Below, one piece after another: positions 1 to 8,841 of a stretch of 64,000 nucleotides of DNA. The DNA is taken from contig NZ_BMOQ01000001.1 of assembly GCF_014647155.1 (NCBI RefSeq), forward strand, positions 186,001 to 250,000, in the 5' to 3' direction. The DNA is from Halarchaeum nitratireducens (lineage in GTDB: Archaea > Halobacteriota > Halobacteria > Halobacteriales > Halobacteriaceae). A program made the translations under genes and the position numbers. The notes beneath the pieces are model-generated. The model searched no databases, was not told the DNA's origin, and saw only the letters and a list, made by a program, of their open reading frames with translations. The stretch's first letter is position 1, and each line of letters opens with the position of its first letter.

Positions 1-83
1 CCCGCGATCCGTCGGAGCGACGCGCAACCACCCGTACGTGTCGCTTTGGGAACATCAAGCGGGAACGCCGTGGGGTGGTCCCG

Positions 84-629
84 ATGAGCGACGGGACCTC
101 GGATGGCGACGCCGACGAGCGACAGGCGCACACCGTTCGGCTCGAACTCGTCGACGAGCCCGGCGAGCTGCTGAAAGCCCTGCACCCGATCGCGGAGAAC
201 GGCGGGAACCTCCTGAGCGTCTTCCACGAGCGCGGGTCGCTCACCCCGCGCGGGCGCATTCCGGTCGAAGTCGATCTCGAGTGCACCGCCCGGCAGTTCC
301 GGACGGTCGTCGAATCGCTCCGCGACGCCGGCGTCAACGTCATCCAGGCGGGGACGGAGCACTACGGCGAGGAGGTAACGGTCCTCCTCTCGGGTCCGCT
401 CGTTAGCACCGACCTCTCGGATACGCTCTCGCAGATCGAGGCGTGCACGTCGGCTTCCGTCGTTGACTTCTCGATGACCGACGAACCGGGGGTAGACGAC
501 GTGGCGAGCGCGCGCCTGCGACTCGCCGCCACTGAGGGGTCGACCGACGCCGCACTCGACTGTGTGCGGGACGTCGCCGACGAGAAGGAGTTGCACGTCG
601 TCGAACCGCTCGTGGAGGGGAGCGCATGA
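84..629 (+). CDS. ACT-domain amino-acid-binding regulatory protein
   Basis: A 181-residue protein. Residues about 17-90 read as an ACT domain (beta-alpha-beta ligand-binding fold; the segment VDEPGELLKALHPIAENGG is typical), and the second half looks like a weaker ACT-like repeat. The ATG at 84 is preferred over an in-frame GTG at 75. Its stop overlaps the ATG of homoserine dehydrogenase by four bases, so the two are almost certainly co-translated. ACT domains bind amino acids, so a role as the feedback sensor of the downstream enzyme, which itself lacks an ACT domain, is a reasonable inference. No catalytic motif is seen. Confidence 0.85.
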   Translation: MSDGTSDGDADERQAHTVRLELVDEPGELLKALHPIAENGGNLLSVFHERGSLTPRGRIPVEVDLECTARQFRTVVESLRDAGVNVIQAGTEHYGEEVTVLLSGPLVSTDLSDTLSQIEACTSASVVDFSMTDEPGVDDVASARLRLAATEGSTDAALDCVRDVADEKELHVVEPLVEGSA

Positions 630-1576
630 GGCTGGCCGTGATGGGCGCTGGCGCGGTCGGTCGGAGCGTCGTCGAACTCGCCGGCGAATACGGGCACGAC
701 GTGACGGCGTTCGCGGACTCGACGGGCGCGATCGTCGACGCCAACGGGATCGACGCCGACGCGGCGTTCGCGCACAAGGAGCGCGTGGGCTCCGTCGGGG
801 AGGACGATCCGAGCGCGGCGCTCGGCGCCGAGTACGACTGCCTCGTGGAGGCGACGCCGACGACGCTCGGCGACGCCCACCCCGGCTTCGAGCACGTCGA
901 GGCGGCGCTCGAACGCGGCCGGCACGTCGTCCTCGCCAACAAGGGGCCGGTCGCGGAGCGCTACGACGACGTGATGGCGCTCGCGTCGTCGAGTGCGGGT
1001 GACGTGCGCTTCGAGGCGACGGTCGGGGGTGCGATTCCGGTCATCGCCACGATCGAGGGGATGGATCCCTCGCACGTCACGGCCGCCCGTGGCGTGCTGA
1101 ACGGAACGGCGAACTTCGTGCTCTCGCGGATGGCCGCCGAGGGGCTCGGCTACGAGCACGTCCTCGCGGAGGCCCAAGATCTCGGCGTCGCGGAGGCCGA
1201 CCCGACGTTCGACGTCGACGGCACGGACGCGGCGCTGAAGTGCGCGATCCTGGCGAACGTCCTCCACGGCGGCGGGTACTCGCTCGCGGACGTGGACGTG
1301 CAGGGAATCGCGGACGTCCCGTCGAGCGCGCTCGACCTCGCCGCCGAGGACGGCCGGACGGTCCGGCTCATCGGCGAAGTCACCGAGAGCGGCGACGTTC
1401 GCGTCGGTCCGCGACTGGTCACGGAACACGACACGCTCGCGGTCACGGGCACACAGAACATCGTCCAGCTGGAGACGACGAACGCGGGCCGACTGAACAT
1501 CAGCGGGCGCGGTGCCGGCGGCCCGGAGACCGCCTCCGCCGTGCTCGCTGACGTCGGGCGTCTTCCCGAGCGCTGA
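626..1576 (+). CDS. hom: Homoserine dehydrogenase
   Basis: NAD(P)-dependent oxidoreductase converting aspartate-4-semialdehyde to homoserine, the branch step to threonine and methionine. The 316 residues show the N-terminal nucleotide motif GAGAVG (7-12), the VVLANK segment ending in Lys106, NGTANF (159-164), and the GTDAALK catalytic-lysine segment near residue 205. The length matches short archaeal forms without a C-terminal ACT domain; that domain appears to be supplied by the overlapping upstream gene. Cytoplasmic. Confidence 0.95.
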   Translation: MRLAVMGAGAVGRSVVELAGEYGHDVTAFADSTGAIVDANGIDADAAFAHKERVGSVGEDDPSAALGAEYDCLVEATPTTLGDAHPGFEHVEAALERGRHVVLANKGPVAERYDDVMALASSSAGDVRFEATVGGAIPVIATIEGMDPSHVTAARGVLNGTANFVLSRMAAEGLGYEHVLAEAQDLGVAEADPTFDVDGTDAALKCAILANVLHGGGYSLADVDVQGIADVPSSALDLAAEDGRTVRLIGEVTESGDVRVGPRLVTEHDTLAVTGTQNIVQLETTNAGRLNISGRGAGGPETASAVLADVGRLPER

Positions 1577-1653
1577 CCGACTAGCCACTTCTTGTCACGG
1601 TACGAGGTGCCAGTATTCGGCCGCGTCACGGCGCGACAGGGGCGCTCGCCTTT

Positions 1654-1667
1654 CGAAACCGTTTTAC
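1654..1667 (+). promoter_or_regulatory. BRE/TATA promoter of EF-1 alpha
   Basis: CGAAACC followed by TTTTAC, a good haloarchaeal BRE plus TATA pair, lies about 55-65 bases before the EF-1 alpha ATG. With a start about 25 bases downstream, the mRNA would carry a leader of roughly 30-40 bases. This is the only AT-rich box in the 144-bp gap after hom. Confidence 0.6.
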
Positions 1668-1720
1668 ACGTAACTGGCGAATACGTTGCACAGAGCGCGC
1701 GTTCAGCGCGACCCCTGACC

Positions 1721-2986
1721 ATGAGCGACAAACCGCACCAGAACCTGGCCGTCATCGGCCACGTCGACCACGGAAAGAGTACGATGGTCGGGCGGCTCCT
1801 CTTCGAGACTGGGAGTGTGCCCGAGCACGTCATCGAGCAGCACCGCGAGGAAGCCGAAGAGAAGGGCAAGGGCGGCTTCGAGTTCGCCTACGTCATGGAC
1901 AACCTCGCCGAGGAGCGCGAGCGCGGCGTCACCATCGACATCGCCCACCAGGAGTTCGACACCGACGAGTACTACTTCACCATCGTCGACTGTCCGGGCC
2001 ACCGCGACTTCGTGAAGAACATGATCACGGGCGCGTCCCAGGCCGACAACGCCGTCCTCGTCGTCGCCGCCGACGACGGCGTCGCGCCCCAGACCCGTGA
2101 GCACGTCTTCCTGGCCCGCACGCTGGGTATCGACGAGCTCATCGTCGCCGTCAACAAGATGGACGTCGTCGACTACTCCGAGGACACCTACAAGCAGGTC
2201 GTCTCCGACGTCACGGACCTCCTCAAGCAGGTCCAGTTCGACACGGACGACGCCTCCTTCATCCCGACCTCGGCCTTCGAGGGCGACAACGTCTCCGAGC
2301 ACTCGGAGAACACGCCGTGGTACGACGGCGAGACGCTCCTCGAGTCCCTCAACAGCCTGCCGGAGCCGCAGCCGCCGACGGACGCGCCGCTGCGCCTCCC
2401 GATCCAGGACGTCTACACCATCTCCGGTATCGGTACCGTCCCCGTCGGACGTATCGAGACCGGGACGATGAACACGGGCGACAACGTTAGCTTCCAGCCC
2501 TCTGACGTCGGTGGCGAGGTCAAGACCATCGAGATGCACCACGAGGAAGTCCCGAGCGCCGAGCCCGGTGACAACGTCGGGTTCAACGTTCGCGGCATCG
2601 GCAAGGACGACATCCGTCGCGGTGACGTCTGTGGTCCCGCCGACGACCCGCCGAGCGTCGCCGAGACGTTCACGGCGCAGGTCGTCGTGATGCAGCACCC
2701 GTCCGTCATCACGGCGGGGTACACGCCGGTCTTCCACGCCCACACGGCGCAGGTCGCGTGTACGATCGAGTCCATCGACAAGAAGATGGACCCGTCCTCC
2801 GGCGAGGTCGCCGAGGAGAACCCGGACTTCATCCAGTCCGGCGACGCTGCCGTCGTCACCGTCCGCCCGCAGAAGCCCCTCAGCATCGAGCCGTCCTCCG
2901 AGATTCCGGAGCTCGGCTCCTTCGCGGTCCGCGACATGGGTCAGACCATCGCGGCCGGCAAGGTCCTCGACGTCAACGAGGCCTAA
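1721..2986 (+). CDS. tef1a: Translation elongation factor EF-1 alpha (aEF1A)
   Basis: GTPase that delivers aminoacyl-tRNA to the ribosome. It has 421 residues. The P-loop GHVDHGKST is at residues 13-21, followed by the DCPGH switch II motif and NKMD for guanine specificity, and then the two beta-barrel domains. The reading frame is open upstream to 1592, but the ATG at 1721 gives the canonical N terminus ([20 protein letters not shown]) and lies just downstream of the promoter. Three bases separate it from S10, a classic archaeal arrangement. No intein is present. Confidence 0.98.
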   Translation: MSDKPHQNLAVIGHVDHGKSTMVGRLLFETGSVPEHVIEQHREEAEEKGKGGFEFAYVMDNLAEERERGVTIDIAHQEFDTDEYYFTIVDCPGHRDFVKNMITGASQADNAVLVVAADDGVAPQTREHVFLARTLGIDELIVAVNKMDVVDYSEDTYKQVVSDVTDLLKQVQFDTDDASFIPTSAFEGDNVSEHSENTPWYDGETLLESLNSLPEPQPPTDAPLRLPIQDVYTISGIGTVPVGRIETGTMNTGDNVSFQPSDVGGEVKTIEMHHEEVPSAEPGDNVGFNVRGIGKDDIRRGDVCGPADDPPSVAETFTAQVVVMQHPSVITAGYTPVFHAHTAQVACTIESIDKKMDPSSGEVAEENPDFIQSGDAAVVTVRPQKPLSIEPSSEIPELGSFAVRDMGQTIAAGKVLDVNEA

Positions 2987-2989
2987 CGA

Positions 2990-3298
2990 ATGCAGCAGGC
3001 ACGTGTTCGGCTCGCGGGCGTTAGTCCGTCCGACCTCGACGACATCTGCGACGACGTCCGCGAGATCGCGGACAAGACGGGCGTCAGCCTGAGTGGGCCG
3101 GTCCCGCTGCCCACCAAGACCCTCGAGGTCCCGTCGCGCAAGTCTCCCGACGGTGAGGGGACGGCGACGTGGGAGCACTGGGAGATGCGCGTCCACAAAC
3201 GTCTGATCGACATCGACGCCGACGAACGCGCGCTTCGTCAGCTCATGCGGATCCAGGTCCCGAACGACGTCAGCATCGAGATCGTTCTCGAAGACTGA
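2990..3298 (+). CDS. rpsJ: 30S ribosomal protein S10
   Basis: A 102-residue small-subunit protein of the uS10 family, contacting the 16S 3' domain. The central [19 protein letters not shown] loop and the [12 protein letters not shown] strand are diagnostic. It begins three bases after the EF-1 alpha stop, so the two form one operon. A CCCCGTTTTT run about 25 bases after the stop (near 3322-3331) is a plausible T-rich termination site. Confidence 0.98.
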   Translation: MQQARVRLAGVSPSDLDDICDDVREIADKTGVSLSGPVPLPTKTLEVPSRKSPDGEGTATWEHWEMRVHKRLIDIDADERALRQLMRIQVPNDVSIEIVLED

Positions 3299-3643
3299 GC
3301 GGCTCTTCGACTCTCGATTCTCCCCGTTTTTCGCGCCGTCGAGCGCTAGCCTCGCCGATCAGCCGTCGTGCAAACCCACTCGAGTGGTGGGTTCCACGGA
3401 CAGACGCTCGAACTCGGCTTCGCCGACGTCGATCGTCTGACGGAGTTCGACGCGCCCGTGGGCCGGCCAGTGGATCGATGTCGACCAATACTTCTACCCA
3501 CAGACCGATGGCCGGGCCTCCCACGACCTCACCTATTCGACGCCCGGGTAGCGCTCACCTCTTCCCTCCGTCTCCCGCGTGTCCCTCTCGCCGCGAAGCA
3601 GAACCCTCAAATACGTCCCCCCGCTACGTATGGATGCGAACGA
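3299..3643. other. Gap between rpsJ and tRNA-Ala, possible coding remnant
   Basis: No intact gene is supported. The stretch holds the T-rich run after rpsJ, a hairpin with 7-bp arms at 3373-3379 and 3387-3393, and an AT-richer patch CCTCAAATACGTCC (about 3605-3618) at the distance expected for the tRNA-Ala promoter. Around 3400-3540, two adjacent frames give protein-like sequence: LELGFADVDRLTEFDAPVG, then in the next frame GQWIDVDQYFYPQTDG ending at a TAG near 3550. This suggests a frameshifted remnant of a gene I cannot identify. Confidence 0.4.
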
Positions 3644-3715
3644 GGGCTCGTAGATCAGTGGTAGATCGCTTCCTTCGCAAGGAAGAGGCCCTGGGTTCAA
3701 ATCCCAGCGAGTCCA
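3644..3715 (+). tRNA. tRNA-Ala(CGC)
   Basis: A 72-base cloverleaf with all arms. The acceptor GGGCTCG pairs with CGAGTCC through a G3:U70 wobble, the universal alanine identity element. The D arm is GATC/GATC. The anticodon stem CTTCC/GGAAG holds loop TTCGCAA with anticodon CGC at 3676-3678. The T arm CTGGG/CCCAG holds TTCAAAT. Discriminator A73 is at 3715. CCA is not encoded and no intron is present. Confidence 0.97.
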
Positions 3716-3809
3716 CTCGCGTTTCTCACCGGTTCCGTTCGATGCCCGTCGGGAATCCGGTGCTCTCTCCGACCCCGAAAGCTTTGACGGTGTAGTTCTA
3801 CGCTCCGGT

Positions 3810-4040
3810 ATGGACGACGCCGCGTACAACGAACTCGTCTCGTCGCTGACGCCGTACGAAGAAGCCGGCGGTGTGAAGACGTACACGAACACGGTCAGTC
3901 TCGCGTGTCCGGCGTGTGAGCAGCCGTTCGACGACCTCGTGGTCTGCCGTAACGACCTCAACAGCCTCGAACTCTCGAAGGTGCTCGACCTCTGCGTGAC
4001 GACGCACAACGACGACGTCCTCCTGTTCACGCACCAGTAA
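3810..4040 (+). CDS. Haloarchaeal conserved small protein (DUF7385-like)
   Basis: A 76-residue acidic protein with one CPAC motif at about 33-36 and a hydrophobic C terminus ending in LLFTHQ. The layout (a CPxC knuckle, then a strand ending in LLFTH) resembles the haloarchaeal family annotated as DUF7385 or flagella cluster protein. This is from memory of the family and not certain. It stands alone, 94 bases after tRNA-Ala and convergent with the RNB ribonuclease. No function is proposed. Confidence 0.75.
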   Translation: MDDAAYNELVSSLTPYEEAGGVKTYTNTVSLACPACEQPFDDLVVCRNDLNSLELSKVLDLCVTTHNDDVLLFTHQ

Positions 4041-4082
4041 GCCCGCGGCCGGTACACGGCCGCGCCGCGCGTCTTCGATTGC

Positions 4083-5378
4083 TCAGTACTGGACGTCGTT
4101 GAGGTCGTCGTCGACCTCGATACCGCGGTTCTTCACGGCGTCGGAGTCGAGACCGACCTCCTCTAAGAAGTCTGAATACTCGCGCTCGGCGTTCTCGCCG
4201 GCCTTCTGGCGGTCGCTCGCGTGGTCGCAGAGCTCCACGAGGTTCTCGGGGACGTCGTTCTGGTAGACGATCCAGTGGTTCACGAGGTCGCTCATCCGGC
4301 GGATCGGGCTCGTGAAGTGGCCGTAGATCTCGAAGTTGAGCGCGTGGTGGCCGCCGAAGGGGTCGTTCATGTACTTCGCGCGGGGCATCACCTTCATCAC
4401 AGCCCACTGGATCTTCCCGAGTTGGCGCCCCGGGGCCTCCTCCAGGGTGGCGTTAACGGCCTTCCGGGGATCGTCCCACGAGTCGCCGGGGATGGAGACG
4501 CCGTCGAGCTCCTGAATCTCGCGGAGCGCGTCGTCCCACTCGTCGGGGCTCGGCTGCGGGTGGACGCGATAGACGGCTTCGACGCCGCGCGACCACATAA
4601 GCTCGTGCGTGACGGCCTTGTTCGCCTTCAGCATGCACTCCTCGATGATGGTGTGCGCCCGATCGCGGCGGGGGTTGAGGACGAGACTGCCCTCCTCCTT
4701 GCGCTGCTCGTGCATGCGGTCGGCGACGTCGAAGACGAGGTTGCACTCCTCGTGGAGGGGCGCCTCCTCGTCGTCGAGACGCTCCTCGGCCTGCTTGTAG
4801 GTGAGACGCTCGTCGGACTCGATGACGGACTTGTAGATGTCGATGGTCTCGTAGCCCAGCGTCTCCTTATCCAGGTGCATCTCGACGGTGTGCGCGAGGC
4901 GATCCTCGTTGGGGACGAGCGAACAGACGGTCTCGGCGAGCACGGGCGGGAGCATGTGGACGGTGTAGCCCGGGAGATAGACGGTGTTCCCGCGCTCGAT
5001 GGCCTCCTCCCACATCGCCGATTCGGGGTGGACGTAGTGGGAGACGTCGGCGATGTGGACCCAGAGGACGTACTCCTCGTCGCGCTCCTCGATGCTGATC
5101 GCGTCGTCGAAGTCCTGGGCGTCCGCGGGGTCGGTCGTCCACGTCGTCAGATCGCGGAGGTCCTCCCGATCCGCGATTTCGGCCTCGATCTCGGCTTGGA
5201 CGTCGTCGACGCGCTCCTCGGCTTCCGCCATCACCTCGTCGGGGAACGCGTCGCGGATCTCGAACTTCTCGAAGAGGTCCTCGCGCTTGTTCTCCAACTG
5301 GCGCGCGAGGTCGGCGGGAACGCGGATCGGCCCCTCTGGTTCCCCGTCGGCGCTCGCCGCGTCTGCGGTGTTCGACAT
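4083..5378 (-). CDS. rnr: RNB-domain exoribonuclease (RNase R-like)
   Basis: A 431-residue 3'-5' exoribonuclease of the RNase II/R family. The catalytic block DPADAQDFDDAISIE supplies the metal-binding aspartates. It is followed by HIADVSHYV, GNTVYLPGYTVHMLPPVL and, near the C terminus, HFTSPIRRMSDLVNHW, all RNB hallmarks. It is far shorter than bacterial RNase R because it lacks cold-shock and S1 domains, as is usual in haloarchaea. The ATG at 5378 was chosen since the longer upstream frame is not family-like. It is divergent from the PUA gene across 93 bases. Confidence 0.92.
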   Translation of the reverse strand: MSNTADAASADGEPEGPIRVPADLARQLENKREDLFEKFEIRDAFPDEVMAEAEERVDDVQAEIEAEIADREDLRDLTTWTTDPADAQDFDDAISIEERDEEYVLWVHIADVSHYVHPESAMWEEAIERGNTVYLPGYTVHMLPPVLAETVCSLVPNEDRLAHTVEMHLDKETLGYETIDIYKSVIESDERLTYKQAEERLDDEEAPLHEECNLVFDVADRMHEQRKEEGSLVLNPRRDRAHTIIEECMLKANKAVTHELMWSRGVEAVYRVHPQPSPDEWDDALREIQELDGVSIPGDSWDDPRKAVNATLEEAPGRQLGKIQWAVMKVMPRAKYMNDPFGGHHALNFEIYGHFTSPIRRMSDLVNHWIVYQNDVPENLVELCDHASDRQKAGENAEREYSDFLEEVGLDSDAVKNRGIEVDDDLNDVQY

Positions 5379-5471
5379 GCTATCGGGTATGCGGGTCCGC
5401 CAGTTAGTCGTGTCGCCGTGGCCCGAGCGCCGAGCGGACGATTTAAGCGCCGAACGCCCCGTGATGGCACC

Positions 5472-5951
5472 ATGGAAGTCTCGTCCCGCCACCACCTCCG
5501 AAGCGACGACGTCAGCGAGCTGAACGACGCCCTCGAGGACCTGCTCGGCGTCACGCTCGACGCCGACAGCTACGAACTCGTCGAGTTCAAGGACGCCGAT
5601 CGGGACGTCGTCCTCGTCGACGGCGATCCGCTCGCCGCGTACTTCGACGACGACCCGTTTCTCACGGTCAAGGGTGCGAACGAGCACCCGCCAGAGCGCG
5701 GCGTCGTCACCGTCGACGCCGGCGCGATCTCGTTCGTCAGCGACGGCGCGGACGTGATGCGCCCGGGGATCACCGAGGCCGACGACTCCATCGACGCGGG
5801 CGACCTCGTCGTGATCGTCGAGGAGACCCACGGGAAGGCGCTCGCCATCGGGCGCGCGCTCGTCGACGGCGCGGAGATGGCGGGCGACTCCGGGAAGGTC
5901 GTCGACTCGCTGCACCACGTCGGCGACGAACTGTTCGAGTTCGTCGCCTGA
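5472..5951 (+). CDS. PUA-domain RNA-binding protein
   Basis: A 159-residue protein. Residues about 75-155 form a PUA domain: RGVVTVDAGAISFVSDGAD, then MRPGI, then GDLVVIVEETHGKALAIGRAL. The N-terminal half resembles the pre-PUA region of archaeal Tma20/MCT-1-like proteins. It probably binds structured RNA (tRNA, rRNA or initiation complexes). A long frame opens upstream inside the divergent ribonuclease gene, but the ATG at 5472 with GATTTAAG about 32 bases before it fits a leaderless start. Confidence 0.88.
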   Translation: MEVSSRHHLRSDDVSELNDALEDLLGVTLDADSYELVEFKDADRDVVLVDGDPLAAYFDDDPFLTVKGANEHPPERGVVTVDAGAISFVSDGADVMRPGITEADDSIDAGDLVVIVEETHGKALAIGRALVDGAEMAGDSGKVVDSLHHVGDELFEFVA

Positions 5952-6031
5952 TCCCCCGATCGTCCGCTCCACCACCGCTACCGCTACCCGCCGGCTCGCA
6001 GTGTCGTCGACGAGCGCGACCACGCCCACTC

Positions 6032-6712
6032 TCAGCGATCGCGTTCGTACGCCTCGGCCGCCCGCGCGAACTCCACCGTCGCGCTCCGATACGTCTCGCG
6101 GAGGTCGCGAACCGGCGAGTCGCTCGCGTCGACCCGGAGGTCGTTCCCGTACCCGCCGGCCTCTTCGCCCCCCGTGGTCACGACTTCCACCGCCGCCGAC
6201 TGGACCGTCAACAACTCCCGCTTGTCGCCGCCCTCGGCCTGTCCGGCCGCGAGCGCGTCGATCAGCCGCGGCGCGAGCGCTTCCTCGCGGTCGCTCGACT
6301 CGTAGGCGTCCGCGACGGCCTCGACCACCGACGCGCCCGTGAGCAGGTTCCCGGCGACCGTGTAGTTCTCGCCCTCGCGCGCGCCGTACCAGCCGTGACA
6401 CTCCGGCCCGGAGAACGCGAACGTCCCCTCGGCGTCGACCCCGTGGACCTGTCGCTCCGCTCTCCCGTCGTCCGCGTTCAACAGCGCCTCCAGCGCGTCG
6501 TCGACCGCGACGCCGTCCGCGACGTGATCGAGGCCGACCTCGCCGAGGCGTTCGTTGACCATGGACTGCGTCGCGATCGCGCCGTGTTCGGAGACGTGGG
6601 GACAGAGCGAGCCGACCGCCGGGAGTCGCGTCGTCACCGCCACGCCGAAGCGGTCCGCGGGCTCGCCCGCCGCGTCCGCGTCGGTCTCGTGGACGCAGAT
6701 ACTGAACGTCAT
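6032..6712 (-). CDS. DUF1028 family protein (Ntn-hydrolase-like)
   Basis: A 226-residue protein beginning MTFSICVHE. It shows the DUF1028 features FGVAVTTRLPAVGSLCPHV, ATQSMVNERLGEVGLDH and the internal YTVAGNLLTGASVVEAVADAY. DUF1028 proteins have an Ntn-hydrolase-like fold and are often annotated as putative peptidases, but substrates are unknown. The start at 6712 gives the usual N terminus; an upstream frame is open to 6754 without family sequence. Flanked by convergent PUA and divergent sepF. Confidence 0.88.
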   Translation of the reverse strand: MTFSICVHETDADAAGEPADRFGVAVTTRLPAVGSLCPHVSEHGAIATQSMVNERLGEVGLDHVADGVAVDDALEALLNADDGRAERQVHGVDAEGTFAFSGPECHGWYGAREGENYTVAGNLLTGASVVEAVADAYESSDREEALAPRLIDALAAGQAEGGDKRELLTVQSAAVEVVTTGGEEAGGYGNDLRVDASDSPVRDLRETYRSATVEFARAAEAYERDR

Positions 6713-6804
6713 CGTCACGCCCGAAGCGCCCAACCCCCCTAAACGTCGGGGCAACGCGTCCGTGGACGCAAGAACTATGCGGACGCCGGTGGCTCTATTT
6801 CCCC

Positions 6805-7158
6805 ATGGGATTCATGGAGAAGATCCTCGGCGGCTCCGGTAGTAGCACCGAGGACTACGTTGAGCTCGACCTCGGTGACGTCGACACCAGCGCCGGGGAC
6901 GCCCGCACGACCGTCCACATCGCGGAGATCGACAATCAAGAGGACGTCATCGCCATCAAGGACGCGGTCTACGACGGCGACATCGTCGTCGCGGACATCA
7001 CGCGACTCCGCACCGAGGACTCGATGACCGAGCACTTCACCGAGGAACTCCGCCAGGTCGCCCGCGAGGTCGACGGCGACATCATCCAGAAGGGCGACGA
7101 TCAACTCATCCTCACGCCCTCGGGCATCGCCATCAGCCGGCAGAAGCTCAACCGCTGA
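6805..7158 (+). CDS. sepF: Cell division protein SepF
   Basis: A 117-residue archaeal SepF, the membrane anchor that links FtsZ to the division site. The N terminus MGFMEKILGG is a short amphipathic membrane-binding helix. It is followed by a linker and the SepF core (about 37-112) with IAIKDAVYDGDIVVADI and DIIQKGDDQLILTPSGIAI. A monocistronic gene with an AT-rich box (CTATTTCCCC) just upstream of the ATG. Length and ends match haloarchaeal SepF closely. Confidence 0.95.
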   Translation: MGFMEKILGGSGSSTEDYVELDLGDVDTSAGDARTTVHIAEIDNQEDVIAIKDAVYDGDIVVADITRLRTEDSMTEHFTEELRQVAREVDGDIIQKGDDQLILTPSGIAISRQKLNR

Positions 7159-7341
7159 CCGGCGGTCCGCCCGCACCGCACGGCGTCCGCCGGAGGAGAA
7201 CGCGAACCTCCTCACCGTCGGCCCGCGTCGTGTCGACGGCGATCGCTCTCGGCCCCGATCGACCCGCGAAAAGCGCGCGTGGAGTACGTTCTTCCGAGAC
7301 GTCCCCCGTCGTGTTCGATCCTTTCCGGCGACGTCCGGCGG

Positions 7342-7737
7342 TTACGAGACCCCGTCCGGGGTCTCGTCTTTGTCCTCGACCTGCCGCTTGAGCGATTCTC
7401 GACGCGACTTCGCGTCCCGTCCCGTGGCTTCGAGGAGGAAGTCGTTCTTCGCGGAGACGGCGTCCTCGGCGGCGTCGGCGTGGCCGTCGGCGATGACCTC
7501 GGCCGCGGGGCGCTCCTCGAACTCGACGGCGAGTTTGTCCTTCTTGCCGGAGTAGGAGACCCCGCCGGCGACGATGCGCTCGAAGACCGGGTTGTCGGGG
7601 TCCTCGACGACGTAGAGGTCGCTCCCCTTGTACTCCTCGGTCCCCGAGATCGCGCCGAAGTACTCCTCGACCGTGGCCTCCATGTCCGGGATCCGCTCTT
7701 CGAGGTACTCCCCGCGACGCATCTTGTACTCCTTCAT
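7342..7737 (-). CDS. DUF5611-like haloarchaeal protein
   Basis: A 131-residue acidic soluble protein beginning MKEYKMRRGEYLEERIPDME. It has a central strand set (SDLYVVEDPDNPVFERIVAGGVSYSG) and a charged helical C terminus. It matches my recollection of DUF5611, a haloarchaeal family without known function. An unusual perfect hairpin lies in its last codons. Neighbours are convergent sepF and the co-directional double zinc-ribbon protein upstream. Confidence 0.8.
   Translation of the reverse strand: MKEYKMRRGEYLEERIPDMEATVEEYFGAISGTEEYKGSDLYVVEDPDNPVFERIVAGGVSYSGKKDKLAVEFEERPAAEVIADGHADAAEDAVSAKNDFLLEATGRDAKSRRESLKRQVEDKDETPDGVS
7345..7366 (-). other. Perfect 9-bp hairpin overlapping a gene end
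   Basis: CGAGACCCC (7345-7353), loop GTCC, and GGGGTCTCG (7358-7366) form a perfect stem directly before the TAA of the DUF5611-like gene. It may mark or protect the 3' end of that mRNA. A terminator role is not shown because no T run follows on the transcribed strand. Confidence 0.55.
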
Positions 7738-7776
7738 ACGCCACGGAAATGGGTGAACTCGTATAACCCCTTCGCG

Positions 7777-8760
7777 TCACGCGCTCTCGGGTGACTCCGC
7801 GAGGTAGCCGCGGTGACAGTCGGGACAGATGTCGCCGGCACGGAGCGACGACCCGGTCGCACCCGTGCGCTTCCCGCACTCCGGACAGACGAGCTCCCCG
7901 CGACCCTCGCGTTCGGAGGAGCCCTCGATCAGGCCGGCACTCGCGATGCCGGTACCGGTGCGAGGCGCCCGCTCCGAATCGTCGCTCCCGTCGTCCGCCG
8001 GCGCTCTCGCCTCCGCGCCTCGCTCGGTCTCTCGCGTGTCGTCGCTTGACGGCCACGCGCCGCGCTCGCGCTCGTGCTCCCGTTCGTCGTCGTCGGTGAG
8101 GATCACCGCATCGTCGGTCGGCGCCTCCTCGCCCGGAGCGGCGGCGTCGTCACCGTCGCCAGCGCGCCCGTCGTCGTCCGTGGTCGGCCACGCCGCGGCG
8201 TCCTCCGTCGCGTCGGTCTCCGCCGTTTCGGACGCTCCCGCTACGGTCGTCTCGTCCTCGGCCGCCGCCCCGGTGGGTGTCGTCGCCTCCGTCGGTTCGT
8301 CGGTGATGAACTCGGCGTCGTCGTCCGCCGGGACGTTCCCGGCGTCGGCCATCGCGGGATCGTCCGCGCCGCTCCCTGTGCTCTCGCCTTCGTCGGCCGC
8401 CGTCGACGTCCCCGCGACCGCGCTCGCCGCGGCGTCGACGAACTCCGCGGGCTCCGACACCTGCGCGGGCTCGCCGCTCGCCGCCCCCTCGCTCTCGACG
8501 CGCTCGAACGCGGCGGCGAGCCCCTCGCCCTCGTCTTCGTCTTCGCCCTCGTCTATCCCGCCGTCGTCGGCGACGGACGGGGGCGCTTGACGGACCGAGC
8601 GGACTTCGGTGCTCTCGCTCACGACGCGCTCGCGCCCGCAGCGATCGCAGTATTCGACCGTGCGGACGTACTCGACGACTTCGTCGCCGCGCTCCTCCCG
8701 CTCGCGTTCCGTCTCGGGCTCGCCGTACTCGTGTCCGAGCAGGGAGCACGTTAGACCCAT
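7777..8760 (-). CDS. Double zinc-ribbon protein with long acidic linker (DUF7093-like)
   Basis: A 327-residue protein. An N-terminal domain (MGLTCSLLGHEYGEPE, then YCDRCGRE near residue 38) and a C-terminal ribbon (LVCPECGKRTG, CPDCHRGYL) supply paired cysteines. Residues about 65-275 are low-complexity Asp/Glu/Ala/Ser/Thr sequence with no visible fold. The N terminus resembles DUF7093, which is haloarchaea-specific. Two metal knuckles joined by a disordered acidic tether suggest a nucleic-acid or protein adaptor, but the function is unknown. Confidence 0.85.
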   Translation of the reverse strand: MGLTCSLLGHEYGEPETEREREERGDEVVEYVRTVEYCDRCGRERVVSESTEVRSVRQAPPSVADDGGIDEGEDEDEGEGLAAAFERVESEGAASGEPAQVSEPAEFVDAAASAVAGTSTAADEGESTGSGADDPAMADAGNVPADDDAEFITDEPTEATTPTGAAAEDETTVAGASETAETDATEDAAAWPTTDDDGRAGDGDDAAAPGEEAPTDDAVILTDDDEREHERERGAWPSSDDTRETERGAEARAPADDGSDDSERAPRTGTGIASAGLIEGSSEREGRGELVCPECGKRTGATGSSLRAGDICPDCHRGYLAESPESA

Positions 8761-8841
8761 TGGACGCGTGATACCCCACCCACCGGGAAAAGCGTACCGC
8801 TCGGGGACATCGCTATACGCCAGCGGTCCGTACGCTCGCGC

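Noticed and set aside
1721-2986. Inteins in EF-1 alpha, aIF5B or PAN
   Set aside because: P-loops and switch regions are continuous and lengths are normal.
4221-5951. 576-codon plus-strand frame covering the ribonuclease and PUA genes
   Set aside because: Only its last 159 codons are protein-like (PUA). The rest mirrors the RNB ribonuclease on the other strand, whose catalytic motifs are intact.
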